DNA of 58,259 nucleotides. Origin: Thermomicrobiales bacterium. Its GTDB lineage: Bacteria; Chloroflexota; Chloroflexia; Thermomicrobiales; CADCWN01. The DNA lies in contig JAUJMV010000034.1 of NCBI GenBank assembly GCA_030446685.1, positions 1-58,259 of the forward strand. Reading direction: 5' to 3'. A program made the position numbers and the translations under genes. The notes under the pieces were generated by a model that saw nothing but the letters and a program-made list of their open reading frames with translations, did not search any database and had not been told where the DNA came from. The stretch's first letter is position 1. Each line of letters starts with the position of its first letter. Positions 1 to 9,017 of the stretch are shown here, piece after piece.

Positions 1-1
1 C

Positions 2-154
2 GAGGGGCGGTTGCAGAGCCGGAAGTACCAGGACCGCGAGGGGGTGGAGCGCACCGCCGTGGAGGTGGTGGCGAGCGACCTGGTGCTGCTGGGCGGTCGC
101 CAGGCCGAAGCAGAGGCCGGGCCGGGCAGCCCCGACCCCGGCGATCCGTTCTAA
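2..154 (+). CDS. ssb: Single-stranded DNA-binding protein, 3' end
   Basis: Fifty codons ending in TAA; the 5' part lies outside the window. The visible peptide matches the last strands of the SSB OB fold (GRLQSRKYQDREG, then VEVVASDLVLL), then a short Gly/Pro/Ala/Glu linker and the tip DPGDPF. That tip corresponds to the acidic-hydrophobic tail (DDDIPF in E. coli) that recruits replication and repair partners. SSB coats single-stranded DNA in the cytoplasm. The linker is short (about 15 residues). It is unrelated to the metal genes that follow. Confidence 0.85.
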   Translation, partial: EGRLQSRKYQDREGVERTAVEVVASDLVLLGGRQAEAEAGPGSPDPGDPF

Positions 155-291
155 GCCGCATGGTGTCCTGCGGCAGGGGGACGCCGGCGGGTCGCGCCGG
201 CGTCCTCGGCGCCACTGCCTTGCATACGAGTGAAGCGTATCAGGGAGATTGGGCCGACAGGCTCGGGTGCGGCGAGGTCTGCCTATTCGCC

Positions 292-320
292 TTGCCCTTC
301 ATCTGGAGACAGCTTATTAT
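292..320 (+). promoter_or_regulatory. Sigma70-type promoter of the ArsR/P-type ATPase operon
   Basis: TTGCCC at 292-297 and TATTAT at 315-320 are separated by exactly 17 bp, about 40 bases before the ArsR start. The stretch 310-345 is unusually AT-rich for this genome, as is common for ArsR/CmtR operators, but I see no clean palindrome in it. Confidence 0.5.
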
Positions 321-360
321 ATTTCCAGTTACTGATATGATGATGTTTGGGGGAGATGGT

Positions 361-714
361 ATGGCCCTGTCAGCAACGACCACGCAGGCCTTGCGGCACA
401 AGGCGAAGCTTTTCAACGGCCTGGCCGACCTCTCGCGCCTGGCCATAGTAGAGGTGCTGCGCGATGGCCCGCTGCGCGTGGGGGAGATTGTCACCGCGAC
501 CGGCCTGAGCCAGTCGAACGCCTCCAACCATCTCGCCTGTCTCCACGACTGTGGCCTGGTCGAGCGCGAGCAGCAGGGGCGATACGTCTCCTACCACCTC
601 AGTGACGACCGGGTGGCCGGCCTCCTCGGACTGGCTGATGGCTTGCTCGCGGACGCCGCCGAGGGGTTCTACGATTGCACTCGGTATGCCGTGCGCGAAA
701 GGAACGACGCGTGA
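361..714 (+). CDS. ArsR-family metal sensor, CmtR-like
   Basis: 117 residues. It is a winged-helix repressor of the ArsR/SmtB family that releases DNA on binding metal. The recognition helix reads SQSNASNHLACLHDCGLV. The two cysteines there, together with the late FYDCTRY cysteine, sit where mycobacterial CmtR places its three Cd/Pb-binding cysteines (NHLSCLRGCGLV plus one in the C-terminal arm). The open frame extends upstream, but the ATG at 361 follows GGGGGAGAT at a good distance and gives the normal family length. Its stop overlaps the GTG start of the metal ATPase (711), so the two are co-transcribed and the ATPase is the presumed target. Metal specificity for Cd/Pb (or Zn) is inferred from the cysteine pattern. 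Confidence 0.85.
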   Translation: MALSATTTQALRHKAKLFNGLADLSRLAIVEVLRDGPLRVGEIVTATGLSQSNASNHLACLHDCGLVEREQQGRYVSYHLSDDRVAGLLGLADGLLADAAEGFYDCTRYAVRERNDA

Positions 715-3047
715 CCGCCAGCACCACCCCACCACGCCTGGAGACACTGGAGCTGCCGGTAGCCGGCATGGATTGCGCCGGCTGCGCCCAGAGCGTCGAG
801 GGGGCCATCGCCGCCCTGCCCGGCGTCGCCACGGTGGACGTGCGCCTCACCTCGGAGAAAGCCATCGTGCGGCTCGATCCGGCGCGCGTGGATCAGGCGA
901 CCATCTGCAAGGCGGTCGAGGGTGCGGGATACCGCGTGCCCATGGCGCCCCAGACCATCGAGGTCCCCATTGCCGGCATGGACTGCGCCGAGTGCGCCGG
1001 CCATGTGCATCAGGCCCTGGTCGCACTCCCCGGCGTGCAGTCGGTCAACGTCCTCCTCGCCTCCGAGAAGGCGGTCATCCAGGGCGACCCGCGCCAGGTC
1101 GATGCGGCTACCATCCGGCGGGCAGTTGAAGGCGCGGGCTACCGGGTGCCCGAGACCACGCTCGTCGCCCAGGAGCTGGCAGGAGCGCCGGCGACGCCCA
1201 CCTATAGCGCCTTCGCCCGGCGCGTGCTCGGACTCTTCGGGCTCCTCTTCGGCGCGGTCCTCTTCGTCGTCATCGCCGGCGAATGGCTCGGCCTTTTCGA
1301 GCGCCTCACCGACTGGGTACCGTTCCCGGTGGGCGCGGCGCTCGTCCTGCTCGCCGGTTATCCCGTCTTCCGCACTGTCGTCCGCGCCGCGCGGCGGCGG
1401 CAGGTCATTGCGCACACCCTGATGAGCGTTGGCGTACTGGCGGCCCTGGCCGTGGGCCAGTGGGCGACGGCGGCCGTCGTCGTCTTCTTCATGCGTGTGG
1501 GTGACTACGCCGAGGGCTTCACGACGGAGCGCAGCCGCCGCGCCCTCAAGGATCTCACCGCCCTGGCCCCCCAGACCGCCCGCGTCGAGCGCGACGGGGC
1601 CGAGGAGATCGTGCCGATTGCGCGGGTGCGCGCCGGCGAGACGGTCATCGTCCGGCCCGGCGACCTCATCCCGACCGATGGCGAGGTGGTCGCCGGCCAG
1701 GCGACCGTGGACCAGGCGGCCATCACCGGCGAGTCGTTGCCGGTGGAGGTTGGAGCGGGGAAGCATGTCTTCGCCGCGACGACCGCCAGGCTGGGGAGCC
1801 TGCGCGTGCGGGTGACGGGTGTGGGCGCCGACACGACCTTCGGCCGGGTCATCAGGCTCGTGGAGGAGGCCGAGTCGCACCGCGCCGAGGTCCAGCGCAT
1901 CGCCGACCGCTTCTCGAGCTACTTCCTCCCTATCGTCGCGGTTATCGCCACCCTGACCTTCCTGATTGGGCGGGACCCGCTGGCGACGGCGGCGGTGCTC
2001 GTCGTCGCCTGCTCCTGCTCGCTCGCGCTCGCTACGCCCATTGCCATGCTCGCCTCGGTTGGTGCTGCCGCGAAGCGCGGCCTGCTCATCAAGGGTGGCA
2101 AGTACTTAGAGGCCCTGGCTCGCGCCGACGTCGTGCTCCTGGATAAGACCGGCACCCTCACCCTCGGGCAGCCGCACATCACCGATATTGTCGCGCTCAA
2201 CGGACTCGCGGAGACTGAAGCCCTGTCCCTCGCCGCCTCGGCCGAACGTTACTCCGAGCACCCGCTCGCGGAGGCGGTGGTGCGCCGGGCGGCGCGTGAG
2301 CACGGCCTCCCGTTGGCCGAGCCGGAAGCGTTCGAGGCATTGCCAGGCGCGGGCGTGCGGGCGCGCGTGGGTGAGGTGGCGGTGGCGGTCGGCAACAGCC
2401 GCGTCGTCGCCGGGGCGTCCGGCTTGTCGGTCGTGCGCGAGCTGGAGGCGCAGGGGAAGACGACGCTCGTGGTGTCACGGAACGAGGAGCCGGTCGCCGT
2501 GCTCGCCGCGGCCGATACGCCCCGCCCGGAGGTCCCCGCCGCGCTGGCCGAGCTGCGCGCGCTGGGTGTGACGCGCGTTGAGCTGCTGACCGGGGACAAC
2601 GAGCGCGCGGCGGCGGCGCTCGCCGGCCAGCTGGGCATCGCCTTCCGCGCCAACCTCCCTGCCCGAGGACAAGATCGCCATCGTGCGGGAGTATCAGGCC
2701 CGGGGGCACACCGTCGTCATGGTGGGCGACGGCGTGAATGACGCGCCGGCGCTGGCGCAGGCCAACGTCGGCATCGCGATGGGGGCCGCAGGCACCGGCG
2801 TGGCGCTGGAGGCCGCGCACATGGCCCTCATGCGCGAGGACTGGGGCTCGTTCCCGATGCCTTCCGCATCGCTCGGCGCACCATGCGCACGGTCAAGCTC
2901 AACCTGGGCTTCACCGCGCTCTATAACGTCGTCGGGCTGACGCTGGCGGCGCTCGGCATCCTGCCGCCGATCGTGGCGGCGGCGGCGCAGTCCCTGCCCG
3001 ACCTCGGCATCCTGGCCAACTCGTCGCGCCTGCTCCGGCAGCGCTGA
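711..3047 (+). CDS. P1B-type metal-transporting ATPase with two HMA domains and CSC motif (frameshifted)
   Basis: Starts at GTG 711, overlapping the ArsR stop. Two N-terminal heavy-metal-associated domains carry GMDCAGC and GMDCAEC, the GMDCxxC form typical of Zn/Cd/Pb exporters. Then come membrane helices, the actuator TGES loop, DKTGTLT phosphorylation site, SEHPLAEA (HP motif), TGDN and GDGVNDAP. The membrane metal site reads [13 protein letters not shown]: the usual CPC is CSC, so the conserved proline is a serine. Two single-base slips break the frame, one near 2660 (FRANL...[15 protein letters not shown]) and one near 2855 (MREDWG...[16 protein letters not shown]). The frame then closes at 3047 with the normal final helices. 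Full repaired length is about 778 residues. It would pump soft divalent metals out of the cytoplasm; the substrate is uncertain because of the altered motif. Confidence 0.85.
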
Positions 3048-3059
3048 GGCAGGGCCGCC

Positions 3060-3082
3060 GGCCGCGCCCGGCCGGCGCGGCC
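3060..3082 (+). terminator. Possible hairpin terminator after the ATPase
   Basis: A perfect 9-bp stem (GGCCGCGCC / GGCGCGGCC) with a 5-base loop lies 12 bases after the ATPase stop. There is no T tract, and in such GC-rich DNA a 9-bp hairpin is only weak evidence. Confidence 0.3.
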
Positions 3083-3136
3083 GCGACGCGAGCGAGGGGA
3101 GGCATCGACCCAGCGGCCCGGGCGCAAGGAGACCAG

Positions 3137-3976
3137 GTGCGGGAAACGCGCGCGACGGCGCGGCCATTGTTCTCGGAGCGGCGCGGCACCGGGGCGGGCG
3201 ACCCGCCGGTCGTCTTCCTGCACGGCCTGGCGGCGTCGGGGCGCTACTGGTATCCGGTGGCGGAGCACCTGCGCGACGCCCGGCTGCGACTCTACCTCGT
3301 CGATCTCCTCGGCTTCGGGCGCTCGCCCTGGCCCGAGCTGGCCTACACGATCGACGATCACCTCGCCGCGCTCGACGAGTGGCGCGCCGCCGCCGGCCTG
3401 GCCGCCGCGCCGCTCACGCTGGTGGGCCACTCGCTCGGGGCGCTGCTGGCCCTGGCGTGGCTCGCCCGCACCCCCGACCTGGCCGGTGCGGCGCTGATCA
3501 GCCTCCCGGTCTACCACGATCCCGCCGCGGCCCGACGGCAAGTTGGCGGGCCTCTCCCTGCTGCACTGGCTGACGCTCGCCTCCCCCCCGTTGGCGCGGC
3601 TGACCTGCACGGCGATGTGTCTGGCGCGGCCGGCCTGGCGGCTGGTGGTCCCGCTGGTGCTCCCCCGGGTCCCGCCCGCCGTGGCCCGCGACGGCGTCCT
3701 GCACACCTGGCGTTCCCTTTCCGGCACGCTGAACCACTGCATCTTCGGGCTGGCGTTCGCGCAAGTGCGCCGGCAGGCGCGCGGGCGGCCCGTGACCTTC
3801 GTGCATGGCGCCGCCGACGCGACCGCCGCGGCGGCGACCGTGCGGGAGCTGGTGGCGGCGCTGCCCGACGCCTCCTTGGCGATCGTGCCGAGGGCGGCCA
3901 CGACCTGCCGCTGTCCCATCCGGCGGCGGTGGCCGACGCGCTCGCCACGTTCCTCGCGCCGCGATCCGCGCGCTGA
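3137..3976 (+). CDS. Alpha/beta-hydrolase fold protein (frameshifted)
   Basis: GTG start at 3137 after AAGGAG at 3127-3132. The N-terminal part has the oxyanion strand VVFLHGLAASG, VDLLGFGRS and the nucleophile elbow GHSLG. The frame slips near 3535 after VYHDPAAARR, continues in another frame with a hydrophobic lid segment (LSLLHWLTLASPPLARL), and returns near 3890 with the catalytic-histidine strand (GGHDLPLSHP). It stops at 3976. Repaired length is about 280 residues, normal for the family. The substrate is unknown. It stands alone between two hairpins. Confidence 0.7.
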   Translation: MRETRATARPLFSERRGTGAGDPPVVFLHGLAASGRYWYPVAEHLRDARLRLYLVDLLGFGRSPWPELAYTIDDHLAALDEWRAAAGLAAAPLTLVGHSLGALLALAWLARTPDLAGAALISLPVYHDPAAARRQVGGPLPAALADARLPPVGAADLHGDVSGAAGLAAGGPAGAPPGPARRGPRRRPAHLAFPFRHAEPLHLRAGVRASAPAGARAARDLRAWRRRRDRRGGDRAGAGGGAARRLLGDRAEGGHDLPLSHPAAVADALATFLAPRSAR

Positions 3977-3982
3977 GCGCGG

Positions 3983-4012
3983 TTCCGGGCGTGGTGTCCG
4001 CCACGCCCGGAA
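3983..4012 (+). terminator. Hairpin terminator
   Basis: A perfect 12-bp inverted repeat (TTCCGGGCGTGG / CCACGCCCGGAA) with a 6-base loop starts 6 bases after the hydrolase stop. The outer flanks GAGCG/CGCTC add further pairing. No T run follows. It could serve the convergent small gene at 4133 as well. Confidence 0.5.
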
Positions 4013-4132
4013 CGCTCAGGGTGCGGCGGTGCCGGTCGCCGGGGGTCGGTGTACGGTGCCGCGCGACGCCGGTCCGGCGCACGATCGGTCCGCTCGGCGC
4101 CGCCGCGGGTCCCCGCCGGGCGCGCGCCCGCG

Positions 4133-4423
4133 CTAGCGGCGGATGCCGGCCGTCAGGGCGGCCGCGCCCGCCGCCAGGACGAGCAGCGCGAGGACCGGCA
4201 TCATGCCGCCCATCCCGCCCATCATGCCGGCGCCCATCATCATGCCCATCATCACGCTCATGAACAGGAGCGGCAGGGCGGCGACGAGCAGCACCACCCC
4301 GAGCGCGATCAGGACGATGCGCAGCGTGTCGTTCGCCCCCCGATTCCCTGGTCCCCGATCGTGCTGCACCCGCGCCTCCTGTGTCCGCTGCCCCCCGGCG
4401 GGGGGCGACCGTCCCTGTCGCAA
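4133..4423 (-). CDS. Small Met-rich membrane protein
   Basis: 96 residues. After a polar N-terminus of about 30 residues come two predicted membrane segments (LRIVLIALGVVLLVAALPLLF and MMPVLALLVLAAGAAAL), separated by a methionine/glycine-rich stretch of about 20 residues with 9 Met. Methionine clusters of this kind bind Cu(I) in many export proteins, so a copper-related role is plausible but inferred. The gene lies just downstream of a palindromic operator at 4436-4452 and is divergent from the beta-propeller gene. I do not recognise a named family. The true start may be internal, since the polar N-terminus is low-complexity. Confidence 0.55.
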   Translation of the reverse strand: MRQGRSPPAGGQRTQEARVQHDRGPGNRGANDTLRIVLIALGVVLLVAALPLLFMSVMMGMMMGAGMMGGMGGMMPVLALLVLAAGAAALTAGIRR

Positions 4424-4429
4424 GTCCAG

Positions 4430-4458
4430 GCCGCGCTACTACCGATGGTAGTAGCGCG
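4430..4458. promoter_or_regulatory. BlaI/CopY-type operator, copy 1 (perfect 13-bp arms)
   Basis: CCGCGCTACTACC, spacer GAT, GGTAGTAGCGCGG: a perfect inverted repeat. Its core TACTACCGATGGTAGTA (4436-4452) matches the 17-bp family seen at eight other promoters. It lies 13 bases upstream of the small Met-rich membrane protein on the minus strand. I cannot place a convincing -35/-10 pair here, unlike at most other copies. Confidence 0.7.
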
Positions 4459-4533
4459 GTTCGACGGGCGCCCGTCGCCACGGGCGCAGGGAGGGGCCGC
4501 GTCCAGGCGCGACGCGGCCCCGCGCGGGGATCG

Positions 4534-4567
4534 CACTATTGACGATAGTACTACGGCAAGGTATACT
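4534..4567 (+). promoter_or_regulatory. Promoter with embedded BlaI/CopY-type operator, copy 2
   Basis: The palindrome CACTATTGACGATAGTA (4534-4550) contains the -35 box TTGACG (4539-4544). Exactly 17 bp later comes the -10 box TATACT (4562-4567). It points to the plus-strand beta-propeller gene whose ATG is at 4660. A repressor bound here would cover the -35 box. Confidence 0.8.
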
Positions 4568-4659
4568 AGGGCCGGAAGGGTCGCGAGTCCCGGCAACGTC
4601 CAGCAGCCCTGGCGGGCCGGCCGCGCGTCGCGCGCATCCCGAGGAGTGGAGGACACGGC

Positions 4660-5632
4660 ATGCGCGCGCAACGGCACGGCGATCGGCCCCGGTCGTCGCC
4701 CACCGCCAGCCCCGGCCTGGCGGCGCGCGCGCCCGGCCCGGCGTGCGCGCGCCCGCGCCCACCTGGTTGCTGGTGCTCGCGGCCATCCTCGGGGTCGCGG
4801 GCCTCCTCGCCGCCCTCGCCGTCCGCGGCGGCCGCGAGGGTGCGGGCGCGCTGGCGACGCTCAAGACCGCCGACTTCCACGCGCTGGCCTTCAGCCCCGC
4901 CGATCCCGAGGTCGCCTTCTTCGGGCACCACAACGGCGTCCAGCGGAGCGCCGACGGCGGCCGCTCCTGGGCGCCGCTCGTCGACCGCCGGGACTTCGAC
5001 GCGATGGGCCTGGCCGTCAGCCGGGCCGATCCGCGCCGGATCTACCTCGCCGGCCACGACGTCTTCCAGGTCAGCACCGACGGCGGCGCCTCCTGGCAGC
5101 CGGTCGCGCACGACCTGCCGGGGCCGACATCCACGCCTTCGCCATGCATCCCGACGATGCGGACCGGCTCCACGCCCTGGTCGTCGGGCAGGGTGTTCAC
5201 GAGCGGCGACGGCGGCCGGACCTGGCGGCGGCTGGAAGGCCAGCTGCCGGCGGACGTGCTGGCGCTGGCGAGCGCGGGCGGCAGCCCCGAGACGCTCTAC
5301 GCCGGGAGCATGAGCGCGGGCGTCCTGCGGAGCGCCGACGGCGGGCGGAGCTGGCGCCGCTGGCGAACGGGCTGGGCGCGCGGCAGATCATGGCGCTCGC
5401 GGTCGATCCCGCCGCGCGCCAGACGATCTACGCCGGCGTCGAGGGCGGGGTCTACAAGAGCATCGACGGCGGCCTGACCTGGGGCGCGCTCCCGTTCCCG
5501 GGCGAGAACGCCGTCGCGCTCGCGGTCAGCCCGGCGCGGCCGGACCGGGTGCTGGCGATCGGCGTGCAGGACCGGCAGGGGCTCGTCTACCGCAGCGACG
5601 ACGGCGGGCGGAGCTGGGGCGCGGGCCGGTAG
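4660..5632 (+). CDS. Membrane-anchored BNR/YCF48-type beta-propeller protein (frameshifted)
   Basis: ATG 4660 follows GGAGG at 4646-4650. After an Arg/Pro-rich N-terminus there is one membrane anchor (PTWLLVLAAILGVAGLLAAL) and then repeated propeller blades with Asp-box motifs: SADGGRSW, STDGGASW, SGDGGRTW, SADGGRSW, SIDGGLTW and SDDGGRSW. These repeats are typical of sialidase/YCF48-like folds used as binding scaffolds outside the membrane. Reading requires frame changes near 4745, 5120, 5195 and 5360; each restores a blade, so they look like indel errors. No catalytic residues can be assigned. The upstream operator-promoter makes it a member of the proposed BlaI-type regulon. Confidence 0.7.
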
Positions 5633-5778
5633 GCATCCGGAGGCGCGCGGCGCCGAGGCCGCGCCCCGCCATGACCTCGGGGACGCCGGCGTGGACGTGG
5701 GAGGGCCGCATCATCGGCCGGTGCGAGGAGCAGTTCTGGCGCTACAAGCCGTTGCACGCGCTTCACGCGGGGGGGTGT

Positions 5779-5818
5779 TCCTGCCAGGCCGACGACACGC
5801 CGGCGTCACACATCAAGG
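5779..5818 (-). repeat. 40-bp dispersed repeat, copy A
   Basis: TCCTGCCAGGCCGACGACAC and the next 20 bases match 15921-15960 at about three quarters of positions. A third, more diverged copy lies inverted near 52657-52691. The rest of 5633-5999 shows no gene that I can support. Confidence 0.45.
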
Positions 5819-5999
5819 CGAGGTGTGGGGCGGGGCGGCAGACCGTCCGATCCGGTTGCTTCCGCGGCCCGCCGGCGGCGCCGGGCAACGCGCGGCTCGT
5901 GGGCGCGCTCGACCGGTCGCCGAGGTGGCCCACGCCGCCGGCCCGGCCACCGCCCGGCGGTGACCGCGCGGATTGGGACAAGCATTAGGACAAGCAGGG

Positions 6000-6338
6000 A
6001 TGGAATCGTCGCCACGCCTGACCGTGTTGACCCCGTCGCCGCTCGTGCCGCCGGTGCTCGTCGCGCGGCCCCTGGCCGCGTGTCCCCGCCGCGGCGCGGC
6101 CGATGGGGCCGGGCGGCGGCTCGCGGGGGCCGGCGGGGGCTACCGCGAGATCGCGCCCGGCGAGCTGCGCGGGACGCTGGAGCGCAAGGTCTTCCCCGCG
6201 ATCAACGTCCACGTCCCCGACGAGGGGGCGGTGCCCCGGACGGACGCCGCCATCCCCTGCAACGAGATCGCCGCCCGGGTTGCGGAACTCCCCGCCGCCC
6301 GCGGCGCACGGGCGCTGGAGAACGGGAGGACCGGATGA
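6000..6338 (+). CDS. Truncated rhodanese-like protein upstream of nuoA
   Basis: 112 residues; stop overlaps the nuoA start (ATGA at 6335). After a hydrophobic/Pro-rich N-terminus the sequence GYREIAPGELRGTLERK then INVHVPDEG and ELPAARGARAL follows the first half of a rhodanese domain (typically Y.EISP.EL...LIN.H.P.EG.IPGTD...LP.DK). The second half, including the sulfur-carrying cysteine loop, is absent: the frame ends where that loop would begin. It is therefore unlikely to be an active sulfurtransferase. It may be a remnant or a structural partner translated with nuoA. Start choice at ATG 6000 is by position only. Confidence 0.5.
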   Translation: MESSPRLTVLTPSPLVPPVLVARPLAACPRRGAADGAGRRLAGAGGGYREIAPGELRGTLERKVFPAINVHVPDEGAVPRTDAAIPCNEIAARVAELPAARGARALENGRTG

Positions 6339-6697
6339 CCCCGCTGCAACAATACGGCCTGTTGCTCGGCATGGTGGTCGCGACGGTCGGCCTGGTGGCG
6401 ACGGTCTACCTGATCGCCCGGTCGCTCGGCAAGACGCGGGGGGAGCCCGGCAAGGACGTACCCTTCACCGGCGGCACCCTGTCGCCGAAGCCGGCCTGGG
6501 TGCGCTACCACATCCACTACTACGGCTTCGCCCTCCTCTTCCTGGCCTTCGACATGGAGATGGCCTTCATGTACCCCTGGGCGGTCGTCTATCAGGAGCT
6601 GGGCCTGACCGCCCTCCTGGACATGGGCGTCTTCCTGGCGATCCTCTTCCTCGGCCTCCTCTACGGCTGGAGCCAGGGAGCCTTCAAGTGGCAATGA
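6335..6697 (+). CDS. nuoA: NADH-quinone oxidoreductase subunit A
   Basis: 120 residues, intact, after GGGAGGA. Three membrane helices and the family signature GFALLFLAFDMEMAFMYPWAV with its conserved acidic residues (F-D-x-E). This small membrane subunit joins the membrane and peripheral arms of Complex I and forms part of the quinone-access region. It opens an operon with ATGA overlaps on both sides (6335 and 6694). Confidence 0.92.
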   Translation: MTPLQQYGLLLGMVVATVGLVATVYLIARSLGKTRGEPGKDVPFTGGTLSPKPAWVRYHIHYYGFALLFLAFDMEMAFMYPWAVVYQELGLTALLDMGVFLAILFLGLLYGWSQGAFKWQ

Positions 6698-9017
6698 CCG
6701 GCGCGCGGGAGGGGGCGGCGAACTGGCTGCGTCGGCTGGCGGCGCGCGCGCTCGCCCGCGACCTGACCGCCTTCGTCGTCCCCGGCCCCGAGCTCGCGCG
6801 CGCGCACGGGCTCGATCTGGCCGCCGCCGGCCTGCGCCCGGTCGCCACCCCGCGCCACGCCGGCGTCCTGGTGCTGATCGGCGAACTCCCGGCCGGCCTC
6901 GCGCGCGCCGCGGCGGTAGCCTATGCGCAGATGGGCCGCCCGCGCGCGATCCTGGCGCTGGGGGCGCCGGAGGTTGGGCCATTGCCCGCGCCCGATGTCG
7001 CCGCGGCCCTGCGACAGGACGCGCTGGCCGCCGGCGTCGCTGAGCTGCGCCGGCTCGTCGCGGCGGGCGCATTCAGCCTCGGCACGGCGCCCTTCGATGT
7101 CGCCGCGGTGCGGACGGAGACCAGGTACACCTGCCCGATGCACCCGGAGATCGTCCGCGATCAGCCGGGCAAGTGCCCCATCTGCGGCATGGACCTCGTG
7201 CCGCAGCAGGAGGTCGGCCGGAGCCCCGGCCACGATGCCACGACCGTGGATCATGGCGGCGCGTCGGAGCACGGGTCGGGCGCGGCCACGGGGGCGTACA
7301 CCTGCCCCATGCATCCCGAAATTGTGCGAGACGCGCCGGGGTCGTGTCCTATTTGCGGGATGGATCTGGTCCCGCGCGAGGAGGAGGGCGAAGCTGCGGA
7401 CCGCGGCGCCACCGCGTTACAGCACGGCCTGGCACACGGGGAGGGGCGGGGGGGGACGAGGCGGACCTACACCTGCCCGATGCATCCCGAGGTCGTCCGG
7501 GCCGGACCCGGTTCGTGTCCCATCTGCGGCATGGACCTGCTCCCGCGCGCGGAGGCCGCCGGGGGCCCCGGCAGCGCGATGGACGGGTCCCATGCCGCCC
7601 ACCGGCGCCGCGACGCGGGCAGGGCCGGCGCGGTGCACGGCGGGCAGGGCCACCAGGGGCGGGATGGCGGGGGCGACCACGGGGGCATGGGCCATGGCGC
7701 CCGTGACACCGCCCAGCGGCTGCGCCGGCCCGATCGGGTCGAGGGGGCCGACGGTGTCGCCGCCGCGGCAGGCCACACGGTAGACGCGGACCATGCCGCA
7801 CACGGGGGCAGGGAATACGGCGGCCACCATACCGTGCCGCGCGGCGGCACGGACCAGAACGCCATGCCGGGGATGGCGCACGAAGGCCGCACCGCCATGC
7901 CCGGCATGGGCGGCGGGCAGGAAATGCCGGGGATGGCGCATGGCGCGCACGACATGGGCGCGATGGACCACAGCATGCACGACATGAGCGGCGGCTTCAT
8001 GTCGATGGTCGCGATGACCCGGGACCTGCCGCGCAGCCGCGACGGCCTGCCGATGGAGTGGACCGAGGCACCCTTCGGCCCGCTCTTCCCGGGGTTGCCC
8101 GGCGGGCTCGACATCGCGCTGACCCTCGACGGCGACGTGGTGGCGCGGGTGGCGCGGGTGCCGGGGGCGGCCGGACGGGGGCTCGCCGCGACCTGGCCCG
8201 GCCCGGCCGCGACCCTGCCCGACCGGCTGGCCAGCCTCGACCCGCTGGCGCCGTTCGGCTACCGCCTGCTGGCCTGGCGCGCCCTCGAGTCGGCCGCCGG
8301 CACGGCCCCGGACGAGCGGGCGGCTCGCGCGCGGGTCGGCGCGCTGGAGCGGGAGCGGGCGGCGAGCCCCCTCGGCTGGCTCGCCGGCGTCGGCGACCTG
8401 CTCGGCTACCGCGGGCTGGCGGAGCGCGCCGCCGCCCTGCAACTCGCCGTCCTGCGCGCGGCCGAGCCGCCCGCCGCCGAGGGGCTCGCCCCCGCGATCC
8501 GCCGGCTGATCGGGCGCGTGGAGCGGACGCCGCTGCTGCGGCGCTGATCGCCGGCGTAGGCCGCCTGGACGCGGGCGATCCGGCGCGCCGGCGTGGGCCG
8601 GTGGCGCGGGCGGGCGGCGCAGCGGAGGACGCCCGCGTCGACGACCCGGCGTACCGGGCGCTCGGCTTCGCGCCGGTCGTACGGGAGGACGACGCGCTGG
8701 CGCGGCTGCAGGTCCGCCTGGCGGAGCTGGACCGGAGCCTCGACCTGATCCGCGCGGCGGGCGCGGGCCCCCGGCCGCACCCGCACCGGCGGGGAGCGGC
8801 GCGGCCGGGGGCCGGCATGGCGACGGTGGAGACGCCGCGCGGCGCGGCCACCCTGCACCTGACGCTCGACGGCGGGACCGTGTGTGAGATGCACCTCGAC
8901 ACCCCCTCGGCCGCGCACGCGGACCTCATCCCCGCCGTCGCCGAGGGGCGGGAGCTGGCCGATGCGCTCGTCGGCATCGCCTCGCTCGACCTCTCGCCGT
9001 GGGAGCTCGACCGATGA
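6694..9017 (+). CDS. NuoB/NuoD-like fusion carrying three heavy-metal-binding domains
   Basis: ATG 6694 overlaps the nuoA stop. Residues 1 to about 135 resemble NuoB (VLVLIGELPAGLARAAAVAYAQM, RAILALGAPE) but contain none of the cysteines that hold cluster N2. Three heavy-metal-binding domains follow, each YTCPMHPE(I/V)VR..PG.CPICGMDL (near 7125-7205, 7297-7372, 7471-7545), then about 160 residues rich in His, Met and Gly. From about 8040 the sequence is NuoD-like (PFGPLFPGLPGG, FGYRLLAWRALESAAG, ASPLGWLAGVGDLLGYRGLAERAAALQLA). The quinone-site GPHHPSTHG motif of true NuoD is not present. A one-base slip at about 8545 leads into the NuoD C-terminus (DDPAYRALGFAPV, VETPRGAATLHLTL, ending SPWELDR). 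About 774 residues in total. The part is likely peripheral to the membrane arm and able to bind Cu/Zn/other soft metals. The redox role is doubtful. Confidence 0.75.

Noticed and set aside
8545..8559. In-frame TGA in the NuoB/D fusion as a second selenocysteine candidate
   Set aside because: Three codons later the same frame meets TAG; the coding signal clearly moves to another frame, so this is an indel, not recoding.
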